Below, piece by piece: positions 7,036-15,724 of a stretch of 64,000 bases of DNA. Under the pieces are notes generated by a model. It saw nothing but the letters and a program-made list of their open reading frames with translations. It searched no databases and had not been told where the DNA came from. The position numbers were made by a program, and so were the translations under genes. The DNA comes from Streptomyces chryseus (GTDB taxonomy: Bacteria > Actinomycetota > Actinomycetes > Streptomycetales > Streptomycetaceae): NCBI RefSeq assembly GCF_014650755.1, contig NZ_BMVO01000025.1, positions 1-64,000 on the forward strand, given 5' to 3'. Each line of letters begins with the position of its first letter. Position 1 is the stretch's first letter.

Positions 7036-9114
7036 ATGGGTGTTGAGGGGCGGGACGAGCCGCTCGACCGGGTCGGCACGGAGCCCGACGGGCCGCCGCC
7101 CGCGGGGCAGGTGCCGAGCCAGGCGGGGCCGGGTCGGGCGGACGGCTACGGCTCGGGAGGCGGGCACGGCTCGGGAGGCGGGTACGGCTCGGGAGGCGGG
7201 TACGACGGCGCGGACGGGAACGCGGCCGCGTACGAGGAGACGTACGCGGCCGAGGACGGTGGCGGGGGCTGCGGGACCGTGCTGCCGGGGCCGTGGCCGG
7301 CGGCCGTGGAGGGCGACGACGCGAGCGTCCCCATGCAGCGCGAGGGCAGGACGAGCGGGGGCGGCGGACCGGCGGCGCTGACGCCCACCTCTGACGCCTC
7401 GCTGATCGAGCGGATGCGCGCCGGCGACGACGGCGCGTACGAGGAGCTGTTCCGGCGGCACTCCGACGCCGTGCGCCGGTACGCCCGTACCTGCTGCCGG
7501 GACGCCCACACCGCCGACGACCTGACGGCCGAGGTCTTCGCGCGCACCCTTCAGGCGGTGCGCGGGGGCGCCGGGCCCGCGCACGCCGTCCGGGCGTACC
7601 TGCTGACGACGGTGCGGCGGGTGGCGGCGGCGTGGACGAAGACCGCCAGGCGTGAGCACCTGGTCGAGGACTTCGCGGTCTTCGCGGCGCAGTCGGCCCG
7701 TTCGGTGGACGCCTCGGACGACGACACCCTGGAGCTGGGAGCCGACGTACGGGCCATGCACGAGGCCGAGCAGACGCTGGCGATGCGGGCGTTCCGCAGC
7801 CTGCCCGAGCGTTGGCAGGCCGTGCTGTGGCACACCACGGTCGAGGAGGAGTCGCCGAGCGAGGTCGCGCCGCTGTTCGGGCTGACGGCGAACGCCACAG
7901 CCGTGCTGGCGTCCCGCGCGCGGGAGGGCCTCAAGCAGGCGTACCTCCAGGCGCACGTGAGCACCGCGCTGACGGCGGGCGGCGACTGCGCGCGGTGGGC
8001 CGACCGGCTCGGCGCGTACGCCAGGGGCGGGCTGCGGACGCGCGCCGAGCGGGGGTTGCGCAAGCATCTGGAGGAGTGCGCGCAGTGCCGGGTGGCGGCC
8101 GGCGAGCTGAGCGATGTCAACGCCGGGATTCCGGCGCTGCTTCCGGTCGCCGTCATCGGCTGGTTCGCCGCCGGGTACGCGGTCAAGGCCGCCGGGCTGG
8201 TGGCGGGTGGCGCCGCCGGAGCGATGGGGGCGGCCGGGGCGGGGGCCGCCGCGGCGGCGGCCGGCGGGGGGTCGAGTTCGGCGGGGGGCGCGGCCGGTGC
8301 GGTCGCGGGCGAGGCGATGGGTGCCCCGGCCAAGGTGGCGATCGGTGCGGCGGTGGCCGTGGCGGTGACGGCGGGGGTGGTGTTCGCGCTCGCGGGTGAG
8401 GAGCCGAAGCCGGAGCCGAGGGCGGTGGCCAAGCCGCCGGCGTCGCGGCCGGCCGTACCGCAGCGGCCGAGCGCGAAGCCGCCCGCACCGCGTGCGCCGA
8501 AGCCGCCGATGGCGCTGCCGGAGCCGTCGCCCACGCGTACGGCTTCGCCCAGGCCCTCGGCCCCTGAGGCACAGCCCGCTCCGAAGCCGAAGCCGCCCGC
8601 GCCCGAGCCGCCGGAACCGGAGCCGACACCGCCGCCCGCACCGACGCCTCCCCCTCCTCCTCCGCCGCCGGCCGCCCCGGTCGTCTACCAGGTGAACACG
8701 CTGAAGTACGGCGCGTTCGGCGACCACACGGAGCCCGAGGTGCGGGTCGCCCGGAGCAGCTGGCTGTGGCAGCGCTACGGCATGTCGATCGGAGGCGTGC
8801 GCTACGGCAACGGTGTGACGACGCACGCGAAGTCGTCCGTCACCATCGACCTCAACCGCGCCTGCACCACGTACGACGCGCTGGTCGGCATCGACGACAT
8901 GACGATGGGCATCGGGTCCGCGCGCTTCTCCCTGTACGGGGACGGCGCGCTGCTGTGGCGTTCGGGGCTCGTGCGGGGCAACGACGGGGCGGTGGCGGTG
9001 CGGGCGGGCATCTCCGGGCGGAAGTCGATCCGGCTGGTCGTGGAACCGGAGCACCCGCACGAGTCGATGGTCCTGGCGGACTGGGCGCAGTCACGCATCA
9101 GCTGCGGGGGCTGA
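7036..9114 (+). CDS. ECF sigma factor fused to zinc-binding anti-sigma-like motif, membrane segments and NPCBM domain
   Basis: A 692-residue chimera. Residues 1-115 are Gly-rich with a three-fold GSGGG[HY] repeat. Residues about 120-190 are sigma region 2 (IERMRAGDDGAYEELFRRHS) and about 235-300 region 4 (RSLPERWQAVLWHTTVEEES). Residues about 317-351 end in HLEECAQC, like the HxxxCxxC of ZAS anti-sigma factors. Hydrophobic segments lie at about 368-391 and 434-453, followed by a Pro-rich linker (455-550). Residues about 551-692 form an NPCBM domain (GMSIGGVRYGNGVTTHA). From memory it corresponds to S. coelicolor SCO4117 (group ECF52), reported to affect development. The start at ATG 7036 follows ACGGGGG; a longer form from 6778 is possible. 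If only the second segment spans the membrane, the NPCBM lies outside the cell. Confidence 0.92.
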   Translation: MGVEGRDEPLDRVGTEPDGPPPAGQVPSQAGPGRADGYGSGGGHGSGGGYGSGGGYDGADGNAAAYEETYAAEDGGGGCGTVLPGPWPAAVEGDDASVPMQREGRTSGGGGPAALTPTSDASLIERMRAGDDGAYEELFRRHSDAVRRYARTCCRDAHTADDLTAEVFARTLQAVRGGAGPAHAVRAYLLTTVRRVAAAWTKTARREHLVEDFAVFAAQSARSVDASDDDTLELGADVRAMHEAEQTLAMRAFRSLPERWQAVLWHTTVEEESPSEVAPLFGLTANATAVLASRAREGLKQAYLQAHVSTALTAGGDCARWADRLGAYARGGLRTRAERGLRKHLEECAQCRVAAGELSDVNAGIPALLPVAVIGWFAAGYAVKAAGLVAGGAAGAMGAAGAGAAAAAAGGGSSSAGGAAGAVAGEAMGAPAKVAIGAAVAVAVTAGVVFALAGEEPKPEPRAVAKPPASRPAVPQRPSAKPPAPRAPKPPMALPEPSPTRTASPRPSAPEAQPAPKPKPPAPEPPEPEPTPPPAPTPPPPPPPPAAPVVYQVNTLKYGAFGDHTEPEVRVARSSWLWQRYGMSIGGVRYGNGVTTHAKSSVTIDLNRACTTYDALVGIDDMTMGIGSARFSLYGDGALLWRSGLVRGNDGAVAVRAGISGRKSIRLVVEPEHPHESMVLADWAQSRISCGG
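7146..7205 (+). repeat. Triplicated 18-bp repeat in the sigma-factor gene
   Basis: GGCTCGGGAGGCGGGCAC/TAC is repeated three times in frame, giving GSGGGH/Y hexapeptides in the flexible N-terminal extension. A length-variable tether rather than a folded domain. Confidence 0.8.
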
Positions 9115-9144
9115 GGGCGAGCGGAGCGGCGTCGACAGGTGGGG

Positions 9145-11316
9145 TCAGAGGGCCCGGCGTGGGGGGACTCCGCCGGCCACCGCGCGTTGGCGCGGGGCCG
9201 CCGTGCCCGTCCAGCAGGTTCCGCGCCGCGAGATCAGGCGGCGCAGCCACAGCTCCGTCGAGACCAGGTCGGCGAGGCCGTCCAGGGGGACCGGTTCGCC
9301 CTCGGCCGCCGCGCGCAGGGCCTTGCGTACGACGCGGGCCTCGATCAGGCCGGCGTCGGCCAGCAGCGGTGCGTCGAACAGTGCGATCAGGTCGCCGATC
9401 GCGGCGCGCAGCCCGGCGCGGGCGGCCACCGCCGAGGAGGCGTGCGACGTGGCGCCCCAGCCCGGCGGCAGGTCCCTGATCCCGGCCCCCGCCAGGACGG
9501 CGCGCAGGATCGCCGCGCGGGCGCCCGGCTGGACCCGCAGGGCCTCGGGGAGGGTACGGGACGCCCGTACGACCTGGTTGTCGAGGAACGGGGCGTGCAG
9601 GCGCTGGCTGCGCACCTCCGCGGCCTGCTCGAAGACCCGGTGGTCGGCCGCCGCCCGCGCCAGGGCGGCCCGGGCGCGGGCCTCGCCCGGACGCTGGACC
9701 GACGAGGGCCGGGTGATCGAGCCCTGGAGGCGAACCGATACTTCAGCCAGCGCCTCACCCGTCAGCCAGCGTGCCGCGGGGCCCGGTCTGGTCCAGGAGA
9801 GCGCGGCGAGTGAGGCGTCGAGGGCCGTGACCGGGGCGTTGCCCGTGCTCCGGGCGCCCGGCTCGTCGAAACGGCCGTCCATGAGACGGGCCGCCGCCTC
9901 CTCGATGCCCGCGCGGTACGGCGTACGGGCGAGGCGGCGTGCGGCGCGGTAGACGGTCAGCGGGACGAAGAGGGAGTGGGCGGAGGGGCCTTCGACCTTC
10001 GCGAGGGCGGCGACCGGTCGCAGCAGGTCGCGCCGTCTGCGGTCCATCAACAGGTCGGCCAGGCGGGCCGGATGGGCGTCCAGGACCTGGCGCGCGCCGT
10101 GCCCCGTGAAGTGGTCGGCGCTGCCCGCCGCGAGGCGGCGGCGGTGGCGCTCGGCGGTGACCAGGGACGGCCCCGGTTCGTCGGTGAGAGGACCGCTGTC
10201 CAGGTCGGCGTACGGCAGGGCTTCCGCTCCGGCGGCCACGACGACGTGGTGCAGCCTGGGGTTGGCTGCGATCGCGCCGGCCCGCTGCAACTCCGCGTCG
10301 CCGCCGGGGCCTTCGGCGGTCAGGTCGTTGAAGGTGACGGCGAGCAGCCGCTCCCCCGCGCCCGTGCCGTGGCCCAGGACCGTGCCGGGCACCCCCGGCA
10401 GGCCCGCCGCGAGGAGGGCCAGTGTCGCCGAAGCGCTGCCGCCCGAGAGGTCGGCGCCGATGCCGGGGACCGGCGCGCCGCGGGCGGCGCGGCGGTCGGC
10501 GGGGCCCATGCCGGGGACGGGGCCCGGGTCGGGCGGCACGGTCTCGGGGGCGTGGCGCGGGGCGGTGAGTCTGGCCCGTACCGCTTCGACCAGCGCGTCG
10601 CGCACTCCGTCGACGGCTCGCTCCGCGTCGAGTTGGGGCGCGGCCACGGCGAGGGAGGCCACCGGTTCGTACCCGGTGATCTCGCGGGATCCCTCGCGCA
10701 GGACGAGCGCGTGGCCCGGTGGGATGCGCCGTACACCCGCGTACGGCGTGCCGTCGCGCAGCGCCTCCGGCACGTCGGGGCAGGCGAGCAGGGCGGCGAG
10801 GTGGCCGATGTCGAGCTGTGCCTCGATGAGGTCGGCGAGCGGGAGCGCGGCGGTGGCGTACGCGGTGCCATTGGCCCAGGGCGTGTAGAAGACCGGGCGG
10901 GCACCTGCCAGGTCACCGACCACGGTGACGCGGCGGCCGGCCTGGACGACGGCGGTGTAACTGCCGGACCATGCGGTCAGGTGCCGCAGTGCGCCGCCGC
11001 GCGCCGCGAAGAGGCCGACGCGCAGTTCTTCGTCGGAAGCGCCGCAGCAGCCGAGGACGGCGATCCGGGTGAAGGGGTCCACGCTGACGACGCGGACCTC
11101 GTCGGGGCGCCAGTCGCCGACGGCCCACAGGGGGTCGGGGTCGCCCCACAGGAGCTGGGAGCCGACGGGGTGCACGGTGAGGGATTCGTCGTCCGCGGAG
11201 GGATGGGACGAGGGCCGCGAGGAGGCGGGGCCGGCACCGGCCGTGCCGGGCGCCCGGACCGCTCCCACTGTCCCGAAGCTGGCGGCGACACTGCTCCACC
11301 CCACCAACCACCGCAT
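9145..11316 (-). CDS. Asparagine synthetase-like protein, glutaminase-inactive and with altered PP-loop
   Basis: A 723-residue member of the asparagine synthase/lasso-cyclase superfamily. The N-terminal half resembles a class II glutaminase domain (GDLAGARPVFY, then YAGVRRIPPGHALVLREG), but the protein begins MRWLVGW, so the catalytic Cys2 of AsnB is absent. The ATP-pyrophosphatase loop, normally SGGxDSS, reads DLSGGSASATLALL near residue 300, losing the usual Asp. The C-terminal synthetase fold is present (HAPFLDNQVV; LPPGWGATSHASS in place of R-x-x-K-x-x). ATG 11316 is preceded by GGAGG. Neither a lasso precursor nor a leader protease is nearby. It may be an amide-forming enzyme on an unknown substrate or a non-enzymatic homologue. 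Confidence 0.8.
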   Translation of the reverse strand: MRWLVGWSSVAASFGTVGAVRAPGTAGAGPASSRPSSHPSADDESLTVHPVGSQLLWGDPDPLWAVGDWRPDEVRVVSVDPFTRIAVLGCCGASDEELRVGLFAARGGALRHLTAWSGSYTAVVQAGRRVTVVGDLAGARPVFYTPWANGTAYATAALPLADLIEAQLDIGHLAALLACPDVPEALRDGTPYAGVRRIPPGHALVLREGSREITGYEPVASLAVAAPQLDAERAVDGVRDALVEAVRARLTAPRHAPETVPPDPGPVPGMGPADRRAARGAPVPGIGADLSGGSASATLALLAAGLPGVPGTVLGHGTGAGERLLAVTFNDLTAEGPGGDAELQRAGAIAANPRLHHVVVAAGAEALPYADLDSGPLTDEPGPSLVTAERHRRRLAAGSADHFTGHGARQVLDAHPARLADLLMDRRRRDLLRPVAALAKVEGPSAHSLFVPLTVYRAARRLARTPYRAGIEEAAARLMDGRFDEPGARSTGNAPVTALDASLAALSWTRPGPAARWLTGEALAEVSVRLQGSITRPSSVQRPGEARARAALARAAADHRVFEQAAEVRSQRLHAPFLDNQVVRASRTLPEALRVQPGARAAILRAVLAGAGIRDLPPGWGATSHASSAVAARAGLRAAIGDLIALFDAPLLADAGLIEARVVRKALRAAAEGEPVPLDGLADLVSTELWLRRLISRRGTCWTGTAAPRQRAVAGGVPPRRAL

Positions 11317-11937
11317 CGCGCCTCCACAGGCTGTGGACAACCAAACGCACGTACCGAAGCGGCATCGACGAATTCGAGAAGCGGCTTCGGGACCATGCTG
11401 CCACGACAACGGCACGCAGGAGGTGCTGTGGAAGGCGTACGGGCAAGTCAATGCGCCCGCCGCGTACAGGACTTCGGCCGGTTTGGGCGACAGGCGCCAT
11501 TCAGCCATTCTGCGGTCCCGGCGGTACCCGGGGGGCGCCGCGGGGAACGCACAGTCCGGGAGGCGCTGTCCGCCTCCCGGACCGGTCCGCCGCCCGCGGG
11601 GATGAAGGCGGCGGTGTCCCCCAGCCCACTGGATCCAGTGCAGCGGGCCGACCCACGCGACTCCCATGGAACGGCTCCGGCCGTCGGCCCGACGAGAGCG
11701 CAGGGCGGGCGCACGGCCACACGCACGGAGCACGGGCGTGTCGCGGGCGTTCGTGTAACTACACGAATCTCGCCATACGGACCACCGCCCCTTAACGGTC
11801 GGGAGGCGGAGAACTACGCTGGGTTTACTGATGTTCTGAGCGGGCCGCATATTCCGGCTGGGCTGGCCGCGTGGTTGTGCGGGCGGTACGGCTGGAAATG
11901 TCCCCGCCGGACGGCTGTCTGTGTCGAGGGGTGGCGC
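11317..11937. other. Long divergent intergenic region
   Basis: About 620 bp between the asparagine-synthetase-like gene and the TTA-containing regulator. No open frame here has both a ribosome site and recognisable sequence. The left end holds TCCACA-GGC-TGTGGA, an inverted repeat overlapping a DnaA-box 9-mer. The right end (about 11755-11860) is lower in GC and probably carries the promoter for the rightward gene. Confidence 0.5.
11332..11340 (-). promoter_or_regulatory. DnaA-box 9-mer upstream of the asparagine-synthetase-like gene
   Basis: TTGTCCACA on the minus strand, part of the inverted repeat TCCACA-GGC-TGTGGA, and ending close to the GGAGG ribosome site. If DnaA binds, it could affect transcription initiation or early translation. 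Confidence 0.4.
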
Positions 11938-13368
11938 ATGTCCAGGGAGCAACGCGGGCCGAACGAAAAGCTCGGCACGGTTCTCGCCCTCGCGGGAATC
12001 AGCAATGCCGGCCTGGCGAGGCGGGTCAACGATCTCGGGTCGCAACGCGGCCTGACACTGCGGTACGACAAGACGTCGGTGGCCCGGTGGGTGTCGAAGG
12101 GCATGGTGCCGCAGGGCGCCGCGCCCCACCTCATCGCCGCCGCCATCGGGGCCAAGCTCGGCCGGCCCGTGCCGCTGCACGAGATCGGGCTCGCCGACGC
12201 CGATCCGGCGCCGGAGGTGGGTCTGGCCTTCCCGCGCGACGTGTCGGCGGCCGTGCGGTCGGCGACCGAGCTGTACCGGCTCGATCTGGCCGGCCGGCGG
12301 GCGGGCGGCGGCGGCATCTGGCAGTCCCTGGCGGGGTCGTTCGCGATCAGCGCGTACGCCACACCCGCCTCCCGGTGGCTGATAACACCGGCCGACTCCT
12401 CGGTCGCGCGGGATTCCGCGGCCGACGAGTCGGCGGCCGACGCGACTCCGCTGCGGGTGGGACACGCGGACGTGGCCAAGCTGCGCGAGGCGGCGGAGGA
12501 CGCGCGGCGCTGGGACTCGAAGTACGGCGGCGGGGACTGGCGTTCGTCGATGGTGCCCGAGTGCTTACGGGTTGACGCGGCGCCGCTGCTGCTCGGCTCG
12601 TACAGCGACGACGTCGGCCGCTCGCTCTTCGGCGCCACCTCCGAACTGACAAGGCTCGCGGGGTGGATGGCCTTCGACACCGGGCAGCAGGAGGCCGCCC
12701 AGCGGTACTACATCCAGGCGCTGAGGCTGGCGCGCGCGGCGGCCGACGTGCCGCTGGGCGGGTACATCCTGGCGTCGATGTCGCTCCAGGCGACCTACCG
12801 GGGCTTCGCCGACGAGGGGGTCGACCTGGCGCAGGCGGCGCTGGAGCGCAACAGGGGGCTCGCCACCGCCCGGACCATGAGCTTCTTCCGGCTGGTGGAG
12901 GCGCGGGCGCACGCCAAGGCGGGCGACGCGCAGGCGGCGGGCGGCGCGCTGAAGGCGGCCGAGGGGTGGCTGGAGCGGGCGCGGGAGGGCGACGCCGATC
13001 CGTCCTGGCTGGGCTTCTACTCGTACGACCGGTTCGCGGCCGACGCGGCGGAGTGCTACCGCGACCTGAAGGCGCCGCGCCAGGTGCGGCGCTTCACCGA
13101 GCAGGCGCTGTCCCGGCCGACGGAGGAGTTCGTGCGCTCCCACGGGCTGCGGCTGGTGGTGTCGGCGGTCGCCGAGCTGGAGTCGGGGAACCTGGACGCG
13201 GCGTGCGCGGCGGGGACCCGGGCGGTGGAGGTGGCGGGGCGGATCTCGTCGGCGCGGACGACCGAGTACGTACGGGACCTGCTGCACCGGCTGGAGCCGT
13301 ACGGCGACGAGCCCCGGGTCGCGGAGCTGCGGGAGCGGGCGCGGCCGCTGCTGGTGGCGCCGGCGTAG
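11938..13368 (+). CDS. Sporulation-associated regulator with helix-turn-helix and TPR-like repeats; contains a TTA codon
   Basis: A 476-residue protein of the family that includes NsdA/NsdB-type developmental regulators of Streptomyces. The N-terminal part (EKLGTVLALAGISNAGLARR, then YDKTSVARWVSKGMVP) is a helix-turn-helix-like domain. Residues about 200-470 are helical repeats resembling TPRs (AAQRYYIQALRLARAAADVPLG). Leucine codon 210 (12565-12567) is TTA, the only TTA I found in a gene here, so translation should depend on the bldA tRNA. ATG 11938 follows GAGGGG. From memory it is the counterpart of SCO4114, annotated sporulation-associated. Likely a cytoplasmic regulator of differentiation or antibiotic production. 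Confidence 0.88.
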   Translation: MSREQRGPNEKLGTVLALAGISNAGLARRVNDLGSQRGLTLRYDKTSVARWVSKGMVPQGAAPHLIAAAIGAKLGRPVPLHEIGLADADPAPEVGLAFPRDVSAAVRSATELYRLDLAGRRAGGGGIWQSLAGSFAISAYATPASRWLITPADSSVARDSAADESAADATPLRVGHADVAKLREAAEDARRWDSKYGGGDWRSSMVPECLRVDAAPLLLGSYSDDVGRSLFGATSELTRLAGWMAFDTGQQEAAQRYYIQALRLARAAADVPLGGYILASMSLQATYRGFADEGVDLAQAALERNRGLATARTMSFFRLVEARAHAKAGDAQAAGGALKAAEGWLERAREGDADPSWLGFYSYDRFAADAAECYRDLKAPRQVRRFTEQALSRPTEEFVRSHGLRLVVSAVAELESGNLDAACAAGTRAVEVAGRISSARTTEYVRDLLHRLEPYGDEPRVAELRERARPLLVAPA

Positions 13369-13525
13369 GGGTGCGCCGGCCGGGCCCCCTGTGCGGGCGG
13401 GAGGGGCCGGGGGCCCGCGGCCGGTGGTTTGAAGGCGTTGTCAGTGGGTCAGTGCATCATCGGGAGTCCGGGGGCGCTCCCCGGAGAGCACGAATCCGGA
13501 CATGGCCGCGGTGGGAGGTGGAGCG

Positions 13526-14755
13526 ATGCCGTACGACCGCTGTGACCGGTACGACTGCGATGTGCTGGTGATCGGTGCGGGCATCGTCGGCCTCTCGGCG
13601 GCGTACGCCGTCACCCGCGCCGCCCCCGGCACCCGGGTGGCGGTGCTGGAGAAGGAGCGGGGCCCCGCCCTGCACCAGACCGGGCGCAACAGCGGCGTGA
13701 TCCACAGCGGCATCTACTACCGGCCCGGCTCGCTCAAGGCGCGGTACGCGGTGCGGGGCGCGGCCGAGATGGTCAAGTTCTGCGCCGAACACGGCATCGC
13801 GCACGAGGTCACGGGCAAGCTGATCGTCGCGACGGAGCGGGAGGAGCTGCCCAGGCTGCACGCGCTGGTGCAGCGCGGGCGCGAGAACGGCATCCCGGTG
13901 CGGGAGCTCGGGGCCGCGCAGATAGCGGAGTACGAGCCGAACGTGCGGGGCCTGGCGGCGATCCACGTGGGGACGACCGGCGTGTGCGACTACGGTGCGG
14001 TGGCGCGCCAGCTCGCGGAGAGTCTCGCCGCTTCCGGCGGGGAGGTCCGGTACGGCGCGGAGGTGGCCGCCGTCGACCGGCGGCCCTGGGGCGTCGCGGT
14101 GCGCACGGCCGGCGGGGCGGTGGTGCGGGCGCGGGTCCTGGTGAACTGCGCGGGGCTGCACTGCGACCGGGTGGCGCGGCTGGCGGGCGACGACCCGGGC
14201 ATGCGGATCGTCCCCTTCCGGGGTGAGTACTTCGATCTCGCGCGCCCCGAGCTGGTGCGCGGCCTGGTCTATCCGGTGCCGGACCCGGCGTTCCCCTTCC
14301 TCGGGGTGCACCTCACCCGGGGCATCGACGGCGGCGTCCACGTCGGGCCGAACGCGGTTCCGGCGCTCGCCCGGGAGGGGTACGCCTGGTCGGCGGTCCG
14401 GCCGCGCGAGCTGGCCGGCACCCTCGCCTGGCCGGGTTCCTGGCGGACAGCCCGGCGGCACTGGCGGTACGGGGCGGGGGAGCTGCACCGCTCACTGTCG
14501 AAGCGCGCGTTCGCCGACGCGGTGCGGCGGCTGCTGCCGGACATCGCGGAGGCGGACCTGCGGCCGGCCCCGGCCGGGGTGCGGGCGCAGGCGGTGCTGC
14601 GGGACGGGACCCTGGTCGACGACTTCCTGATCCGGGAGGCCCCGCGCACGATCCACGTCCTGAACGCCCCTTCCCCGGCGGCCACGGCCTCACTCCCGAT
14701 CGGCAGACAGGTGGCGCGGCGGGCGCTGGGGGTGCTGGGGGCGGCTGGGGTGTAG
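13526..14755 (+). CDS. lhgO: L-2-hydroxyglutarate oxidase (FAD-dependent)
   Basis: A 409-residue DAO-family flavoenzyme that oxidises L-2-hydroxyglutarate to 2-oxoglutarate, repairing a side product of central metabolism. The N-terminal FAD motif is CDVLVIGAGIVGLSAAYAV. It is followed by the family-typical QTGRNSGVIHSGIYYRPGSLKA region, quoted here as HQTGRNSGVIHSGIYY, and a downstream VNCAGLHCDRVARLAG. Length fits the family. ATG 13526 is preceded by GGGAGGTG; an ATG at 13502 is less likely. Stands alone between the sporulation-associated gene and trmB. Confidence 0.88.
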   Translation: MPYDRCDRYDCDVLVIGAGIVGLSAAYAVTRAAPGTRVAVLEKERGPALHQTGRNSGVIHSGIYYRPGSLKARYAVRGAAEMVKFCAEHGIAHEVTGKLIVATEREELPRLHALVQRGRENGIPVRELGAAQIAEYEPNVRGLAAIHVGTTGVCDYGAVARQLAESLAASGGEVRYGAEVAAVDRRPWGVAVRTAGGAVVRARVLVNCAGLHCDRVARLAGDDPGMRIVPFRGEYFDLARPELVRGLVYPVPDPAFPFLGVHLTRGIDGGVHVGPNAVPALAREGYAWSAVRPRELAGTLAWPGSWRTARRHWRYGAGELHRSLSKRAFADAVRRLLPDIAEADLRPAPAGVRAQAVLRDGTLVDDFLIREAPRTIHVLNAPSPAATASLPIGRQVARRALGVLGAAGV

Positions 14756-14876
14756 GGGGGCGCGGGCGCGGGGGATGCCAAGGCGGCCGGGGCGCGGGCC
14801 GCCCAGGGGGCCGGGGCCTGCCCCGGAGAAGCGCCGCAGGCGGGGGCTGCCCGGCGCGCCGTAGAATCGGGGCATT

Positions 14877-15674
14877 GTGTCTGAGTCCTCCCGCGTCCAC
14901 CCCGACGCCACCACCCCCCATGTCTCCCCCTTCCACCGGGCCAAGGGCGAGCCCCGGTTCCCCGGTGGCCCCGCACCCGACCCCGCCGGTTCGCACCACG
15001 AGCGGCGGATCCGCAGCTTCCAGCCGCGGCGCAGCCGGGTGACCGCGGGCCAGGCCGAGGCGCTGGAGCGGCTGTGGCCCCAGTGGGGCCTGGACATCGA
15101 CGGCCGGCGGGTCCTCGACCTCGACGAGCTCTTCGGCGGCCGCGGCCTGCCCGTCGTGCTGGAGATCGGGTTCGGGATGGGCGAGGCCACCGCGCAGATG
15201 GCCGCCGAGGACCCCGCCACCGGCGTCCTCGCCGTCGACGTGCACACCCCCGGCCAGGGCAACCTGCTCGCTCTCGCCGAGCGCGCCGGTCTCACCAACG
15301 TCCGGGTCGCGAACGGCGACGCGATCATCCTGCTCCGCGAGATGCTGCCGCCCGCCTCCCTGGCCGGCCTGCGCGTGTACTTCCCCGACCCGTGGCCGAA
15401 GAAGCGGCACCACAAGCGGCGCCTCATCCAGCCCGAGTTCCTCGACCTGGTCGCGCCCCGCCTCGCCCCCGGCGCGCTCGTGCACTGCGCGACCGACTGG
15501 GAGCCGTACGCCGAGCAGATGCTGGAAGTGCTCAGCGCGCACCCCGACTTCGAGAACACGGTTCCGGGCGGCGGCTACGCACCCCGGCCCGCCTTCCGGC
15601 CCCTCACCCGCTTCGAGGGCCAGGGTCTCGACAAGGGCCATGTCGTGAACGACCTGCTCTTCCGCCGCCGGTAG
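14877..15674 (+). CDS. trmB: tRNA (guanine-N7-)-methyltransferase
   Basis: A 265-residue SAM-dependent enzyme that methylates G46 in the variable loop of tRNAs. SAM-binding VLEIGFGMGEATAQMA is near residue 95, and the catalytic hallmark YFPDPWPKKRHHKRR near residue 165. A final THxxG-like region is replaced by FEGQGLDKGHVVNDLLF. The first 45 residues are a Pro-rich extension common in Streptomyces homologues. Starts at GTG 14877 with little ribosome site. Followed 50 bp later by the PrsW-type gene on the same strand. Confidence 0.93.
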   Translation: MSESSRVHPDATTPHVSPFHRAKGEPRFPGGPAPDPAGSHHERRIRSFQPRRSRVTAGQAEALERLWPQWGLDIDGRRVLDLDELFGGRGLPVVLEIGFGMGEATAQMAAEDPATGVLAVDVHTPGQGNLLALAERAGLTNVRVANGDAIILLREMLPPASLAGLRVYFPDPWPKKRHHKRRLIQPEFLDLVAPRLAPGALVHCATDWEPYAEQMLEVLSAHPDFENTVPGGGYAPRPAFRPLTRFEGQGLDKGHVVNDLLFRRR

Positions 15675-15712
15675 GGCGCACAGGCGCCATCGCCGGTGTC
15701 AGTGCCGATCGT

Positions 15713-15718
15713 TAGGGT
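15713..15718 (+). promoter_or_regulatory. Possible -10 element of a leaderless transcript for the PrsW gene
   Basis: TAGGGT ends 7 bp before the GTG at 15725, the spacing expected if transcription starts at the start codon. There is no clear Shine-Dalgarno sequence. No good -35 is seen, so this rests on spacing only. Confidence 0.35.
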
Positions 15719-15724
15719 CGACGG

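Noticed and set aside
9976..11937. Long open frame on the plus strand upstream of the sporulation-associated regulator
   Set aside because: It is the mirror of the minus-strand asparagine-synthetase-like gene; high GC keeps other frames open. The ribosome site and family similarity support a start at 11938.
9145..11937. Lasso-peptide biosynthetic cluster
   Set aside because: Only the cyclase-like protein is present; there is no precursor ORF, no RRE and no leader peptidase nearby.
11317..12465. N-terminal extension of the asparagine-synthetase-like gene
   Set aside because: The extension runs through the divergent promoter and into the regulator gene; MRWLVGW at 11316 has a GGAGG ribosome site.
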